DNA of 37,001 nucleotides from Burkholderiales bacterium (GCA_022844545.1 JALHLN010000004.1:1-37001); one strand, 5' to 3'; numbered from the stretch's first letter, positions 25,193 through 33,851 are shown. Numbers and translations are program-made. Notes: generated from the sequence alone by a model not told the origin.

Positions 25193-25873
25193 ATGGGAAC
25201 CGAAGCCAAGGACGATCCGGAGCTGAAGGCGCTGTCCGAAGCGCTGCACCAGCTCTACGACCCGGTGCTCGACGAGCCGGTGCCGCAGAGCCTGCGCGCG
25301 CGCGGGATGACCGGCGTCGCGCCATGGCGCGCGTACGCACGCGCCGCCGGCCTGGTGGCGGTCGGCCTGGTCGTGGGCGCGCTGTCGGGCTGGTTCCTGC
25401 ATCCCGCGCAACCTCCCGCCGTGGCGCAGTCCGACACGCCGCCATTCGTGAAGCGCGCGGCGGTTGCGCACGCGACTTACTCGCCCGAGGTGCGCCACCC
25501 GGTCGAAGTCGGCGCCGACCAGGAAGCGCACCTGGTGGCCTGGCTCTCCAAGCGCCTGGGCGCGCCGGTAAAGGCGCCCAAGCTGGAGGGGGTCGGCTAC
25601 AGCCTGATGGGAGGGCGCCTGCTGCCGGGCGACAACGGCCCGGTTGCGCATTTCATGTACCAATGCAAGCAGGGCACGCGCGTCACGCTGTACGTGCGCA
25701 CCGACGCCACCAACAACCGCGAGACCGCCTTCCGCTACCAGACCGAGGGCAACGTCAAGGTGTTCTACTGGATCGACCGCAAGTTCGGCTACGCGCTGTC
25801 CTCGGCGGACATCTCCAAGGAGTACCTGCTGAAGGTCGCGGACTCGGTCTATCGGCAGCTCAATCCGGAGTGA
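25193..25873 (+). CDS. probable membrane anti-sigma factor
   Basis: 226 residues. A ~48-residue cytoplasmic N-terminus rich in charged residues leads to one membrane helix (about 50-69, VAVGLVVGALSGWFL) and a periplasmic domain of ~150 residues with GVGYSLMGGRLLPGDNGPVA and FRYQTEGNVKVFYWIDRKFG. This matches the anti-sigma layout paired with ECF factors in betaproteobacteria. No zinc-binding HxxxCxxC motif is present in the cytoplasmic part, so it is not a ZAS-type redox sensor by that motif. The signal sensed in the periplasm is unknown. It is convergent with the NYN gene, 10 bp away, with only a weak 5-bp hairpin between. Confidence 0.82.
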   Translation: MGTEAKDDPELKALSEALHQLYDPVLDEPVPQSLRARGMTGVAPWRAYARAAGLVAVGLVVGALSGWFLHPAQPPAVAQSDTPPFVKRAAVAHATYSPEVRHPVEVGADQEAHLVAWLSKRLGAPVKAPKLEGVGYSLMGGRLLPGDNGPVAHFMYQCKQGTRVTLYVRTDATNNRETAFRYQTEGNVKVFYWIDRKFGYALSSADISKEYLLKVADSVYRQLNPE

Positions 25874-25883
25874 GCCCGCGCGC

Positions 25884-26702
25884 TCAGGCCCGGCTGAGGA
25901 CGTAGCCGCCCGACTTCTCATCGGGCTCCAGCTTGATGAAACCGCGCTTCTCGGCCTCCTCGAGCAGGTCGGAGAAGGCGCGGAAGCCATAGTAGGACTC
26001 GTTGAAGCCGGGCTTCCTGCGCTTGAGCGCCTGCTTCACCATCGAACCCCAGATCTTCTCGCCCTCGCTGCGCTCGGCAACCAGGGCGTCCAGCGTCTCC
26101 AGCACCAGGTCGAACACCTCCTGCACCTTGTCGTCGCCGGCTGGTGCGTCCTTGTCGCGTGTGGAGGCGGCGGCGGGCTTCTGGGTCTCGCGGCGCTTCT
26201 TCTGCGCCCGGCGCTTGACCTCGTCTTCGCGCACCAGGTCGTCGTAGAAGATGAACTCGTCGCAGTTGGCGATCAGCAGGTCGCTGGTGGAGTTCTTCAC
26301 GCCGACCCCGATCACCACTTTGGCGTTCTCGCGCAGCTTGGACACCAGCGGCGAGAAGTCCGAGTCGCCGCTGATGATGACGAAGGTGTCGACGTGTCCC
26401 TTGGTGTAGCAAAGGTCCAGCGCGTCCACCACCATGCGTATGTCGGCCGAGTTCTTGCCCGACTGGCGCAGGTGCGGGATCTCGATCAGCTCGAACGAGG
26501 CGCCGTGCATGCCGGCCTTGAAGTCCTTGTAGCGCTGCCAGTCGCAGTAGGCCTTCTTGACCACGATCGAGCCCTTCAGCAGCAGGCGCTCGAGCACCCG
26601 GTTGATGTCGAACTTCTCGTACTTCGCGTCCTGCACGCCGAGCGCGACGTTCTCGAAGTCGCAGAATAGCGCCATGTTGCGCGTTTCCTGGATGCTGGCC
26701 AT
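25884..26702 (-). CDS. NYN domain ribonuclease-like protein with C-terminal LOTUS/OST-HTH domain
   Basis: 272 residues. The N-terminal NYN (PIN-like, LabA/DUF88) domain has the conserved acidic set: D15 in FCDFENVAL, D87 and D93 in ADIRMVVDALDL, and D113 and D115 in IISGDSDFSPLV. A Lys/Arg/Ala-rich linker (160-190) follows. The last ~80 residues (VQEVFDLVLETLDAL, IWGSMVKQALKRRKPGF, FSDLLEEAEKRGFIKLE) fit a LOTUS/OST-HTH module, an RNA-binding winged helix. Family knowledge suggests a metal-dependent RNase directed to RNA by LOTUS; the target is unknown. The ATG at 26702 has GGAG 9 nt upstream. It is divergent from the ThDP enzyme across 51 bp containing a palindromic -10. Confidence 0.9.
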   Translation of the reverse strand: MASIQETRNMALFCDFENVALGVQDAKYEKFDINRVLERLLLKGSIVVKKAYCDWQRYKDFKAGMHGASFELIEIPHLRQSGKNSADIRMVVDALDLCYTKGHVDTFVIISGDSDFSPLVSKLRENAKVVIGVGVKNSTSDLLIANCDEFIFYDDLVREDEVKRRAQKKRRETQKPAAASTRDKDAPAGDDKVQEVFDLVLETLDALVAERSEGEKIWGSMVKQALKRRKPGFNESYYGFRAFSDLLEEAEKRGFIKLEPDEKSGGYVLSRA

Positions 26703-26735
26703 GTTTCGAATCTCCGCCGGTTTGCCCGGGGCGCC

Positions 26736-26747
26736 GATGCTAGCATC
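26736..26747. promoter_or_regulatory. palindromic bidirectional extended -10 element
   Basis: GATGCTAGCATC is a 12-bp perfect palindrome. Read on either strand it gives TGC-TAGCAT, an extended -10. On the plus strand transcription would begin at the ATG of the ThDP gene (26754); on the minus strand it would give the NYN gene a ~28-nt leader with its GGAG site. No -35 boxes stand out. Confidence 0.4.
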
Positions 26748-26753
26748 CAATCC

Positions 26754-28295
26754 ATGAACGGAGCCGAAAGCCTCGCGCGCACGCTGCTTGCCTCCGGCGT
26801 GGACACCTGCTTCGCCAATCCTGGCACCTCGGAGATGCACTTCGTGTCTGCCCTGGACCGCGTCGAGGGCCTGCGCTGCATCCTTGGGCTGGCCGAGACC
26901 GCGGTGGCCGGTTTCGCCGACGGCTACGCGCGCATGGCGGGCAAGCCGGCGGCGACGCTGTTCCATTGTGGCCCTGGACTGGGCAACGCGATCGCCAACC
27001 TGCACAACGCGAAGCGGGCGCATTCACCGATCGTGAACATCGTCGGCGATCACGCGACCTATCACCAGCAGTACGACGCGCCGCTCGCCGCCGACGTGGA
27101 GGGGCTTGCGCGCACCGTGTCGTGCTGGGTGCGCACCAGCGCCAGCGCGGCGAGCGTGGGCGCCGATGCGGCAGATGCGGTGCAGGCCGCATGCGGGCCG
27201 CCCGGCGGTACCGCCACGCTGATCCTGCCTGCCGACTGCGCGTGGAACGACGGCGGAGTTCCGGCCCGGCCGCGCGCGCCCGCGACGCGCGCCAGCGTGG
27301 CGCCCGAAGTGATCGGCGATATCGCCAGGGTGCTGCGCTCCCGCCAGCCGTCCATGCTGGTGCTCTCGGGTACCGCGCTCAGCGAGGCCGGCCTGAAGGC
27401 CGCGAACCGGATCGCGCACGCGACCGGCGCCCAGCTGCGCACTCCCACGCAGGTGCCGTTCATGGCGCGGGGCCAGGGCCGCGTCCCGGTTGACCGCATC
27501 CCCTACGTGGTCGATGCGGCGTTGAAGGTCCTTGGCGGGACGAAGCATCTGGTGCTTGCGGGGGCGAAGGCCCCGGTTGGCTTCTTCGCCTATCCGGGCA
27601 AGCCCTCCACGCTCTGGCCGGAGGATTGCGCGGTGCACCGCCTGGCCGAGACGGGCGAAGACATCGTCGGTGCGCTGCAGGCGCTTGCGGACGAATTGGG
27701 GGCGGTGAAAGACGCCCCGGTGCGCAGCGATATCGCCAAGCCGGAACTGCACGGCGGGCCGTTCAAGCCCGAAGCGTTCGGGCTGACGCTCGCCGCGCTG
27801 CTGCCCGAGAACGCGATCGTCGCCGAGGACGCGGTGACTTCCGGCCGGGCGCTGTTTCCGCTCACCTGGGGCGCGGCGCCGCACGATTGGATCCAGATCA
27901 CCGGCGGCGCGATCGGGCACGCGTTTCCGGCGGCCACCGGGGCCGCGGTGGCTTGCCCGGGCCGCAAGGTGGTCTGCCTGCAGGCGGACGGCGCCGGGAT
28001 GTATTCGCTGCAGGCGCTCTGGACCCAGGCCCGCGAGAAGCTCGACGTCGTGAACGTGGTGTTCGCCAACCGGCGCTACGCGATCCTGCAGGGCGAGCTG
28101 GCCGCAGTGGGCGCGCAGCCCGGCCCCGCCTCGAGGGAACTGTTCGACCTCGCTCGGCCCGAGATCCGCTGGACCAGGCTGGCCGAAGGCATGGGTGTCG
28201 AGGCGGTCCGGGTCGATACGTTGGAGGGCTTTACGGACGCCTTCACTTCCGCCCGCGCCCGGCGCGGGCCGTTCCTGATCGAGTTCTCGATCTAG
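26754..28295 (+). CDS. thiamine diphosphate-dependent enzyme (acetolactate synthase/benzoylformate decarboxylase-like)
   Basis: 513 residues with the three-domain ThDP layout. The N-terminal pyrimidine domain has the catalytic glutamate E48 in GLAETAVAGFADGYARM, preceded by FANPGTSEMHF. The middle domain is glycine/alanine-rich. The C-terminal pyrophosphate domain has ITGGAIGHAFPAATGAAVA and ADGAGMYSLQALW then NVVFANRRYA, the Mg-ThDP binding stretch. It is shorter than true acetolactate synthase large subunits (~570) and has no small-subunit gene beside it, so a 2-oxoacid decarboxylase or lyase role is at least as likely as IlvB function. The substrate is unknown. No Shine-Dalgarno sequence precedes the ATG. 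Its stop codon shares CTAG with the RND gene stop. Confidence 0.86.
   Translation: MNGAESLARTLLASGVDTCFANPGTSEMHFVSALDRVEGLRCILGLAETAVAGFADGYARMAGKPAATLFHCGPGLGNAIANLHNAKRAHSPIVNIVGDHATYHQQYDAPLAADVEGLARTVSCWVRTSASAASVGADAADAVQAACGPPGGTATLILPADCAWNDGGVPARPRAPATRASVAPEVIGDIARVLRSRQPSMLVLSGTALSEAGLKAANRIAHATGAQLRTPTQVPFMARGQGRVPVDRIPYVVDAALKVLGGTKHLVLAGAKAPVGFFAYPGKPSTLWPEDCAVHRLAETGEDIVGALQALADELGAVKDAPVRSDIAKPELHGGPFKPEAFGLTLAALLPENAIVAEDAVTSGRALFPLTWGAAPHDWIQITGGAIGHAFPAATGAAVACPGRKVVCLQADGAGMYSLQALWTQAREKLDVVNVVFANRRYAILQGELAAVGAQPGPASRELFDLARPEIRWTRLAEGMGVEAVRVDTLEGFTDAFTSARARRGPFLIEFSI
28277..28295. other. inverted repeat and shared CTAG stop between the ThDP and RND genes
   Basis: GATCGAG-TT-CTCGATC (28277-28292) runs into CTAG (28292-28295), which provides the TAG stop of both convergent genes. 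There is no T run and no other intergenic DNA. Confidence 0.6.
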
Positions 28296-31200
28296 TCGCC
28301 GTCGCGGCGCGGAGCGCTGGGCGCCTCGCTCACCGCGCCGCCGCCGGCGGCCGCGACCAGGCCGCGGCGCACGCGCCAGTTCTCCACCAGCGAGTAGGCC
28401 GCGGGTACCACCACGAGGGTCAGCAGGGTGGCCGTGACCATGCCGCCGATCACCGCCACCGCGAGCGGGGCGTTGGTCTCGGCCCCGGCGCCCAGTCCGA
28501 GCGCCGCCGGGGCGAGGGCGAGCACGATGGTGAGCGAGGTCATCAGCACCGGCCGCATGCGGATCGGGCAGGCATCCATCAGGGCGGCGTCCACGCCCAT
28601 GCCCTGCCCCCGGCGCTGATTGGTCAGGTCCACCAGCAGGATCGAATTCTTCGCCACCAGGCCGATCAGGAGGATGAGCCCGATCATGGAGTAGATGTTC
28701 AGCGTATGCACCGGGATGCGCAGGCCGAACGCCTGGCCAAGCTGCGACAGCGGCACGAACAGCCAGAGCGCGAGCACGCCGCCGATGATCGCCAGCGGCA
28801 CCGCGAGCATGATGAACAGCGGCTGCAGGAAGGAGTTGAACTGGCTCGCCAGCACCATGAACAGCAGCACCAGCGCCAGGCCGAAGGTGAACGCGATCGA
28901 GGTCCGGGTCTTCTCCAGCTGCTCGGCCTCGCCGATGAACACCACCTGGTAGCCGAGCGGCAGCTGGCGTCCGGCTTCCTTCACTTTCTCGATCGCGTCG
29001 GCCAGCGGGATGCCGGGCGAGGCATAGAACGTCGCCGAGTACTGCAGGTCGAAGCGCGCGACCACAGCCGGCCCGACCCGTTCCCGGAACGCGGCCACCG
29101 TGTCCAGCCGCACCAGCTGGCCCTGGCGGTTGCGCAGGTAGATCTTGGACAAGTCGGCCTCGCTGGCGAATTCGCCATCCTTTGCCTTGACGCGGATGTC
29201 GTAGCGCTCGCCGTCGCCGGGCTGGTCGTTGTACTTGGCGATGTCGACGCCCCCGGTCAGCATGCCGATGGCAAGGGCGAGGTCCTGGGAACTGAGCCCG
29301 ACCGCGGCGGCCCGCGTGCGGTCCGGTTCCAGCACCAGCTGCGGCAGGTCGAGCTGCAGGTCCGTGTCCATGCGACCGATCTGCGGGTCGGCCTGCAGCG
29401 TGCGCTGCAGCTCGCCCGCGAGGCGGCCCATCTCCTGCAGGTTGGGGCCCTTGACCACGAACTGCAGCGGCTCGGAGCGCTGCCCCTGGACGATGCCGAA
29501 GGCGCGCGGGAAGGCGCGTGCACCCGTGATCTGGGAAAGGTCCTGGCGCAGCAGGCGCAGGATCTCCTGCTGGCTGAGCCCGCCGTCCTTGCGGCGTTCG
29601 GACTTGGGCCGCATCCGGCCGACCAGGGTCGCCTGGTTCACCTGGCCGGCCGAACCCAGGCCGATGACGCCGAACTCGGTGACCACGTCCGGGTACCGGT
29701 CCACGATCGCTTCCACCTCGCGCAGCTTGGTCTCGGTGTAGTTGATCGAGGAGCCCAGGGGCGCGCGGATCGCGACCAGGAATCGCCCTTCGTCGGCCTG
29801 GGGCGCGAGTTCCGTGGGCAGCGCCCTGAACAGCGGCACCGAGACGGCGCTGACCAGCGCCGCGCCGAGGAGCACCGCCCACCGGTGCTCCAGCGACCAG
29901 CGGAGCGCGCGCCGGTAGAACGACTCCAGCCGCTCGAACGCGCGCTCCAGCGCCCAGTACACGCGCCCGTGTTTCCTCTCCACGTGCATGTAGCGCGCGC
30001 ACAGCATCGGCGTCAGCGTCAGCGATACGAACAGCGACACCAGGACGCCGAAGGTGACCACCACGGCGAAGGAGCGCAGGAACTGGCCGGTGATGCCAGA
30101 GAGGAAGATCACAGGCGCAAAGATCGCGGCAAGGGAGACCGAGGCCGCGATCACCGCGAAGGTCACTTCGCGGCTGCCTTGGACCGCGGCCTGCGTGGTG
30201 TCCTGCACCAGGTGTTCCCGGTGCCGGTAGATGTTCTCAAGCACCACGATGGCGTCGTCCACCACCACGCCCACCAGCAGCAGCAGCGCGAGCAGCGTCA
30301 CCGAGTTGAAGGTGTAGCCGAAGAAGTACATCACCGCAATGGAGCCCAGGAGCGAAACCGGAATCGCGGTGGCGACGATGACGGTGGCGCGAAAACTCTT
30401 CAGGAACAGCCAGACGACCAGCGCCGCCAGCAGGGTGCCCTCGACCAGGTGATTCTTGAGGGAGTCCACCATCTCGCCGATGAAAATGGCGTCGTTCTGC
30501 ACGTAGTGCAGCTCCAGGCCCGGCGGCAGCTGGGGCCGGATCTCGGTTTCGATGCGCTCCCGCACGTTGCGGATGATCTCGACGGTGTTGGTGTTGGGCA
30601 CCTTCACCACGCCGACGCCGACGGTGGGCTTGCCGTTGAAGCGCGCCAGCTGCCGGAAGTCGGACAGGCCGTCCTCGATCTCGGCGACGTCCCGCAGCCG
30701 CACCGGCGAGCCTTCGCGGTAGGCAATGACCATTCTCTCCAGGTCGTCGAGGCGGTGGAACTCCAGGTCGAGCTTCAGCAGGTGTTCGGTCGCGCGGCCG
30801 GTCAGGAAGCCGCCCGCAACCTGCAGGTGCTCGTTGGCGAAGGCGGCGCTGATGTCCTGCGCGGCGATGCCGTAGGCGGCCATGCGTCCGGGGAGCAGGT
30901 TGACGCGGATGGTGCGGTCGCGCCGGCCGCCGATGCGGATCTCGCCGACGCCGTCGATCGTCTCCAGCCGCTTCTTGATGATGTTGATCGCGTACTGGTT
31001 CAACTGCTGCTGGGTGCGGTCGCCCTGCAGCGCGGTCCACATGATGGGCTGCGTGTTGGTCTCGACCTTGGCCACCACCGGCGGGTCGGCGTCCCGCGGC
31101 AGGCGGCGCAGCACCTGGTTCACCTTCGCCTGCACCTCGTTGAAGGCGACGTCGATGCGCTTGTCCAGGTTGAAGGTGATCGCGACGACCGACACCCCCG

Positions 31201-31456
31201 GGGAGGAGGTGGACTGGATGTGCTCGATGCCGGGCACGCTGTTGACCGCGGTCTCGATCAGGTTGGTGATCGAGGCGTCGATGACCTCCGGGTTGGCGCC
31301 GCGCTGGTTGGTGGTCACCGACACCACGGGGTACTCGACGTAGGGCAGCTTGTCGACGCCGATGCGGGTATAGGCGATCAGCCCGAACAGGATCAGCACC
31401 GCGTTCACCATGAAGGCGAAGACATGGCGCTTGATCGAAAGCTCGGGCAGCGTCAC
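28292..31456 (-). CDS. RND efflux transporter, inner-membrane pump (HAE1/AcrB type)
   Basis: 1054 residues, the normal size. One N-terminal helix, a large periplasmic porter domain, six helices, a second periplasmic domain and five further helices. The proton-relay aspartates are in LVGVVVDDAIVVLENIYRH and the relay lysine in LIGLVAKNSILLVD. It would drive drug, solvent or metabolite efflux using the proton gradient, with the adaptor encoded 3 nt upstream. No outer-membrane channel gene is adjacent, so it probably recruits a shared TolC-like protein. The sequence gives no substrate. The GTG start at 31456 gives LPELSIKRHVFAFMVNAVL, the usual N-terminus. The stop overlaps that of the convergent ThDP gene. 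Confidence 0.95.
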   Translation of the reverse strand: MTLPELSIKRHVFAFMVNAVLILFGLIAYTRIGVDKLPYVEYPVVSVTTNQRGANPEVIDASITNLIETAVNSVPGIEHIQSTSSPGVSVVAITFNLDKRIDVAFNEVQAKVNQVLRRLPRDADPPVVAKVETNTQPIMWTALQGDRTQQQLNQYAINIIKKRLETIDGVGEIRIGGRRDRTIRVNLLPGRMAAYGIAAQDISAAFANEHLQVAGGFLTGRATEHLLKLDLEFHRLDDLERMVIAYREGSPVRLRDVAEIEDGLSDFRQLARFNGKPTVGVGVVKVPNTNTVEIIRNVRERIETEIRPQLPPGLELHYVQNDAIFIGEMVDSLKNHLVEGTLLAALVVWLFLKSFRATVIVATAIPVSLLGSIAVMYFFGYTFNSVTLLALLLLVGVVVDDAIVVLENIYRHREHLVQDTTQAAVQGSREVTFAVIAASVSLAAIFAPVIFLSGITGQFLRSFAVVVTFGVLVSLFVSLTLTPMLCARYMHVERKHGRVYWALERAFERLESFYRRALRWSLEHRWAVLLGAALVSAVSVPLFRALPTELAPQADEGRFLVAIRAPLGSSINYTETKLREVEAIVDRYPDVVTEFGVIGLGSAGQVNQATLVGRMRPKSERRKDGGLSQQEILRLLRQDLSQITGARAFPRAFGIVQGQRSEPLQFVVKGPNLQEMGRLAGELQRTLQADPQIGRMDTDLQLDLPQLVLEPDRTRAAAVGLSSQDLALAIGMLTGGVDIAKYNDQPGDGERYDIRVKAKDGEFASEADLSKIYLRNRQGQLVRLDTVAAFRERVGPAVVARFDLQYSATFYASPGIPLADAIEKVKEAGRQLPLGYQVVFIGEAEQLEKTRTSIAFTFGLALVLLFMVLASQFNSFLQPLFIMLAVPLAIIGGVLALWLFVPLSQLGQAFGLRIPVHTLNIYSMIGLILLIGLVAKNSILLVDLTNQRRGQGMGVDAALMDACPIRMRPVLMTSLTIVLALAPAALGLGAGAETNAPLAVAVIGGMVTATLLTLVVVPAAYSLVENWRVRRGLVAAAGGGAVSEAPSAPRRDGD

Positions 31457-31459
31457 GCC

Positions 31460-32596
31460 TCAGCCCTTCTTCTTCGCGCCCTTGCCGCCATCGGGCCTGG
31501 GCTTGGGCAGCGCCACCACCGCGTTGTCGGTGAGGAAGCCGGCGCCGTCCACCGCGACCTGCTCGCCGGGCGCAAGGCCCTTGACGATCTCGTAGTGGCC
31601 GTCCTGCCGCACCCCGGTTTCCACCGCGCGCTGCCGCGCCACCAGCCGGCCGTCCTTCTCCTGCAGCACGTACACCACCTTGCCCGCGGGCCGCAGCACC
31701 ACGCTCTGTTCCGGCACCATGAGCGCCTTCTCGCGTACGGCGAGCACGATCTTCGCGTTCACGCTGCCGCCGCCGCGGTAGGCGCCGTCGTTGTCGAACT
31801 TGACGATCGCGTTCAGCGCGCGGTTCTGCGCCCCGATGGTGGGACGGATCTCGTCGATCTTCGCCTCGATCACCCGGGTGGGTGCCGCGGGCGACGACAG
31901 CCGCACCTTGAGGCCGGGGCGGATGCTGCGGCCGGCGCTCTCGGGCATGGGCAGGTGGGCGTGAAGCCGCTGCGTGCCGACCAGCTTGAACAGGGGATCG
32001 CCGACCTTGACGTAATCGCCCGCGGCGACGATCTGCACCTCGACTTCGCCGTCGATCGGCGCCACCACGCGCGTCTTGCCCATGCTGCGGCGGGTCTGCT
32101 CGGCGCGCGCACCCGCGCCGGCGATGCTTTCGCGCAGGGCGTTGCGCTGCGCGATGGCGTCGTCGACCGCGTTCTGCGAAATGAAGCCCTGGGCCACGAG
32201 CTTTTGCTGGCGCTCGACCAGCCTCTCGGCCTGCGCCAGCAGCGACTGCAGGCGCGCGACCTCCGCGCTGTCGGCCCGCGACTGGATCTCGAAATCCTGC
32301 GGGTCGATCTCGGCCAGCAGTTCGCCTCGCTTTACCTTCTTGCCGGTGAAGGCAAGCACGCGGACCACGCGCCCGGCCACTTCCGCCCCCAGGCTGGGAT
32401 CGATCACGTTCTCGAGCGAGCCAACCACGCTCTCGATGACTTCAAGGTCGCGAGCCTGTACCACCAGCGCGCTTACCAGCGCAGGCGGCGGCCCGGCCGG
32501 GCGCTTTGTCGTTTCGGCGTCGTTCCCGCAACCGACGGCGAGGAGCGCGACAAGCACGAGGGGCGCGAGCAGGCAGCGCGGGGACCTCATTTCCAT
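31460..32596 (-). CDS. RND efflux periplasmic adaptor lipoprotein (membrane fusion protein)
   Basis: 378 residues. The lipoprotein signal peptide ends in AVGC (C23). Barrel-sandwich halves flank a coiled-coil hairpin (SAEVARLQSLLAQAERLVERQ region), as in VVGSLENVIDPSLGAEVAGR and then GKTRVVAPIDGEVEVQIVAAGDYV; beta-barrel and membrane-proximal domains follow. The C-terminus is lysine-rich. It links the pump to an outer-membrane channel. Two starts are possible: ATG at 32596 (10-nt overlap with lysA) and ATG at 32590 (ATGA, 4-nt overlap). Either way translation is coupled to lysA, which is unusual for an efflux operon. No TetR or other regulator gene is beside it. Confidence 0.92.
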   Translation of the reverse strand: MEMRSPRCLLAPLVLVALLAVGCGNDAETTKRPAGPPPALVSALVVQARDLEVIESVVGSLENVIDPSLGAEVAGRVVRVLAFTGKKVKRGELLAEIDPQDFEIQSRADSAEVARLQSLLAQAERLVERQQKLVAQGFISQNAVDDAIAQRNALRESIAGAGARAEQTRRSMGKTRVVAPIDGEVEVQIVAAGDYVKVGDPLFKLVGTQRLHAHLPMPESAGRSIRPGLKVRLSSPAAPTRVIEAKIDEIRPTIGAQNRALNAIVKFDNDGAYRGGGSVNAKIVLAVREKALMVPEQSVVLRPAGKVVYVLQEKDGRLVARQRAVETGVRQDGHYEIVKGLAPGEQVAVDGAGFLTDNAVVALPKPRPDGGKGAKKKG

Positions 32597-33840
32597 GCGG
32601 GTACCAGTTCCCCTTCGAAAAGCTGCGCGACGGATTCGCGCCTGCGCACCAGCTGCGCGTCGGCGCCGGAAACCATCACCTCTGCCGCGCGTGGCCGGGT
32701 GTTGTAGTTCGAGCTCATGGCCATGGCGTAGGCGCCCGCAGACAGGATGGCCAGGACGTCGCCCTGGCGGACCGCGAGCGTGCGGTCCTTCGCCAGCCAG
32801 TCGGCGCTCTCGCACACCGGCCCGACGATGTCATAAACACCCGCCGCGGCCCCGGATTCCGCCTCGCGCAGGTTCTTGACGTCGTGCCAGGCGCCGTACA
32901 GTGCGGGTCGGATGAGGTCGTTCATCGCCGCGTCGACCACCACGAAGTTCTTCGCCTCGCCCGGCTTCACGTACTCCACCCGGGTCAGCAGCACCCCGGC
33001 GTTGCCGACGATGGCGCGGCCCGGGTCGAGCAATACCGTTTCCCGGCGCCGGCCGAGCGCGTCCAGCGCGCCGTGCACGAACGCGGCGACCGGCGCCGCT
33101 GTCTCGTCATGGTAGCGGATGCCCATGCCGCCGCCGAGATCGATGTGCTCCAGCCCGATGCCCGCCTGTCCGAGACGCTCCACCAGGTCGACGATGCGCG
33201 TGGTCGCGGCGACGAAGGGGGCGCTGTCGAGCATGAGCGAGCCGATGTGGCAGCCGACGCCCGCGATGCGGACATGCGGCAGCGCCGCCGCTTTCCGGTA
33301 CAGCCGCTCCGCATCGGACCAGGCGACGCCGAACTTGTTCTGCTTCAGGCCGGTGGAAATGTAGGGGTGGGTCTTCGCGTCCACGTCCGGGTTGACCCGG
33401 AAGGCGACCGGCGCGCGCTTGCCCAGGGCGCCCGCAACGGCATTGACCCGCTCCAGTTCCTGTTCCGATTCCAGGTTGATCGAGAGGATGCCGGCTTGCA
33501 GGGCGCCCCGGATCTCCTCCTCGGTCTTGCCGACGCCGGAGAACACGATCTTCGCCGGGTTGCCGCCGGCGGCGATCACGCGCGCCAGCTCGCCTCCGGA
33601 AACGATGTCGAATCCGGCTCCCAGCCGGGCCAGCACCGACAGCACGGCGAGGTTGGAGTTGGCCTTGACCGAATAACACACCAGCGACGCGCGCCCGGCG
33701 AGCTCGTCGGTGAACTCGCGATAGGCGCCCTCGATCGCGGCGCGCGAATAGACGTAGCAGGGCGTGCCGAAGCGGCGCGCGATGTCCTCGAGCGGCACCT
33801 GCTCTGCGCAGAGCGCGCCGTCGCGGTAGGCAAAGGCCAT
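32587..33840 (-). CDS. lysA: diaminopimelate decarboxylase LysA
   Basis: 417 residues. A PLP enzyme that converts meso-diaminopimelate to lysine, the last step of lysine synthesis. The PLP lysine is K59 in CYSVKANSN. HIDLGGGMGIRY is the phosphate-binding glycine loop, and the catalytic cysteine is in VGPVCESADWLAKD. The fold III barrel plus C-terminal beta domain (ILSAGAYAMAMSSNYNTRPR) is complete. It follows lptM by 11 nt and overlaps the RND adaptor gene. The lptM-lysA-cyaY arrangement is common in proteobacteria. Confidence 0.96.
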   Translation of the reverse strand: MAFAYRDGALCAEQVPLEDIARRFGTPCYVYSRAAIEGAYREFTDELAGRASLVCYSVKANSNLAVLSVLARLGAGFDIVSGGELARVIAAGGNPAKIVFSGVGKTEEEIRGALQAGILSINLESEQELERVNAVAGALGKRAPVAFRVNPDVDAKTHPYISTGLKQNKFGVAWSDAERLYRKAAALPHVRIAGVGCHIGSLMLDSAPFVAATTRIVDLVERLGQAGIGLEHIDLGGGMGIRYHDETAAPVAAFVHGALDALGRRRETVLLDPGRAIVGNAGVLLTRVEYVKPGEAKNFVVVDAAMNDLIRPALYGAWHDVKNLREAESGAAAGVYDIVGPVCESADWLAKDRTLAVRQGDVLAILSAGAYAMAMSSNYNTRPRAAEVMVSGADAQLVRRRESVAQLFEGELVPAWK

Positions 33841-33851
33841 GAAGCGGGGGG

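Noticed and set aside
25874-25900. Terminator between the anti-sigma and NYN genes
   Set aside because: Only a 5-bp CTCAG/CTGAG pair without a T run is present, too weak to call.
26754-28295. ThDP enzyme as the true acetolactate synthase large subunit partner of IlvD
   Set aside because: It is shorter than IlvB/IlvI, has no ilvH/ilvN gene beside it and is 18 kb from ilvD, so this assignment is not supported.
27024-30002. Minus-strand open frame (992 codons) in another frame of the RND gene
   Set aside because: It overlaps the pump in a shifted frame and has no recognisable fold; the pump frame carries all family motifs.
27626-32707. Very long plus-strand open frame (about 1690 codons) opposite the RND pump and adaptor
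   Set aside because: It is low-complexity, rich in Arg/His/Gln/Asp, matches no family, and lies antisense to clear RND genes. Such frames arise from codon bias in GC-rich DNA.
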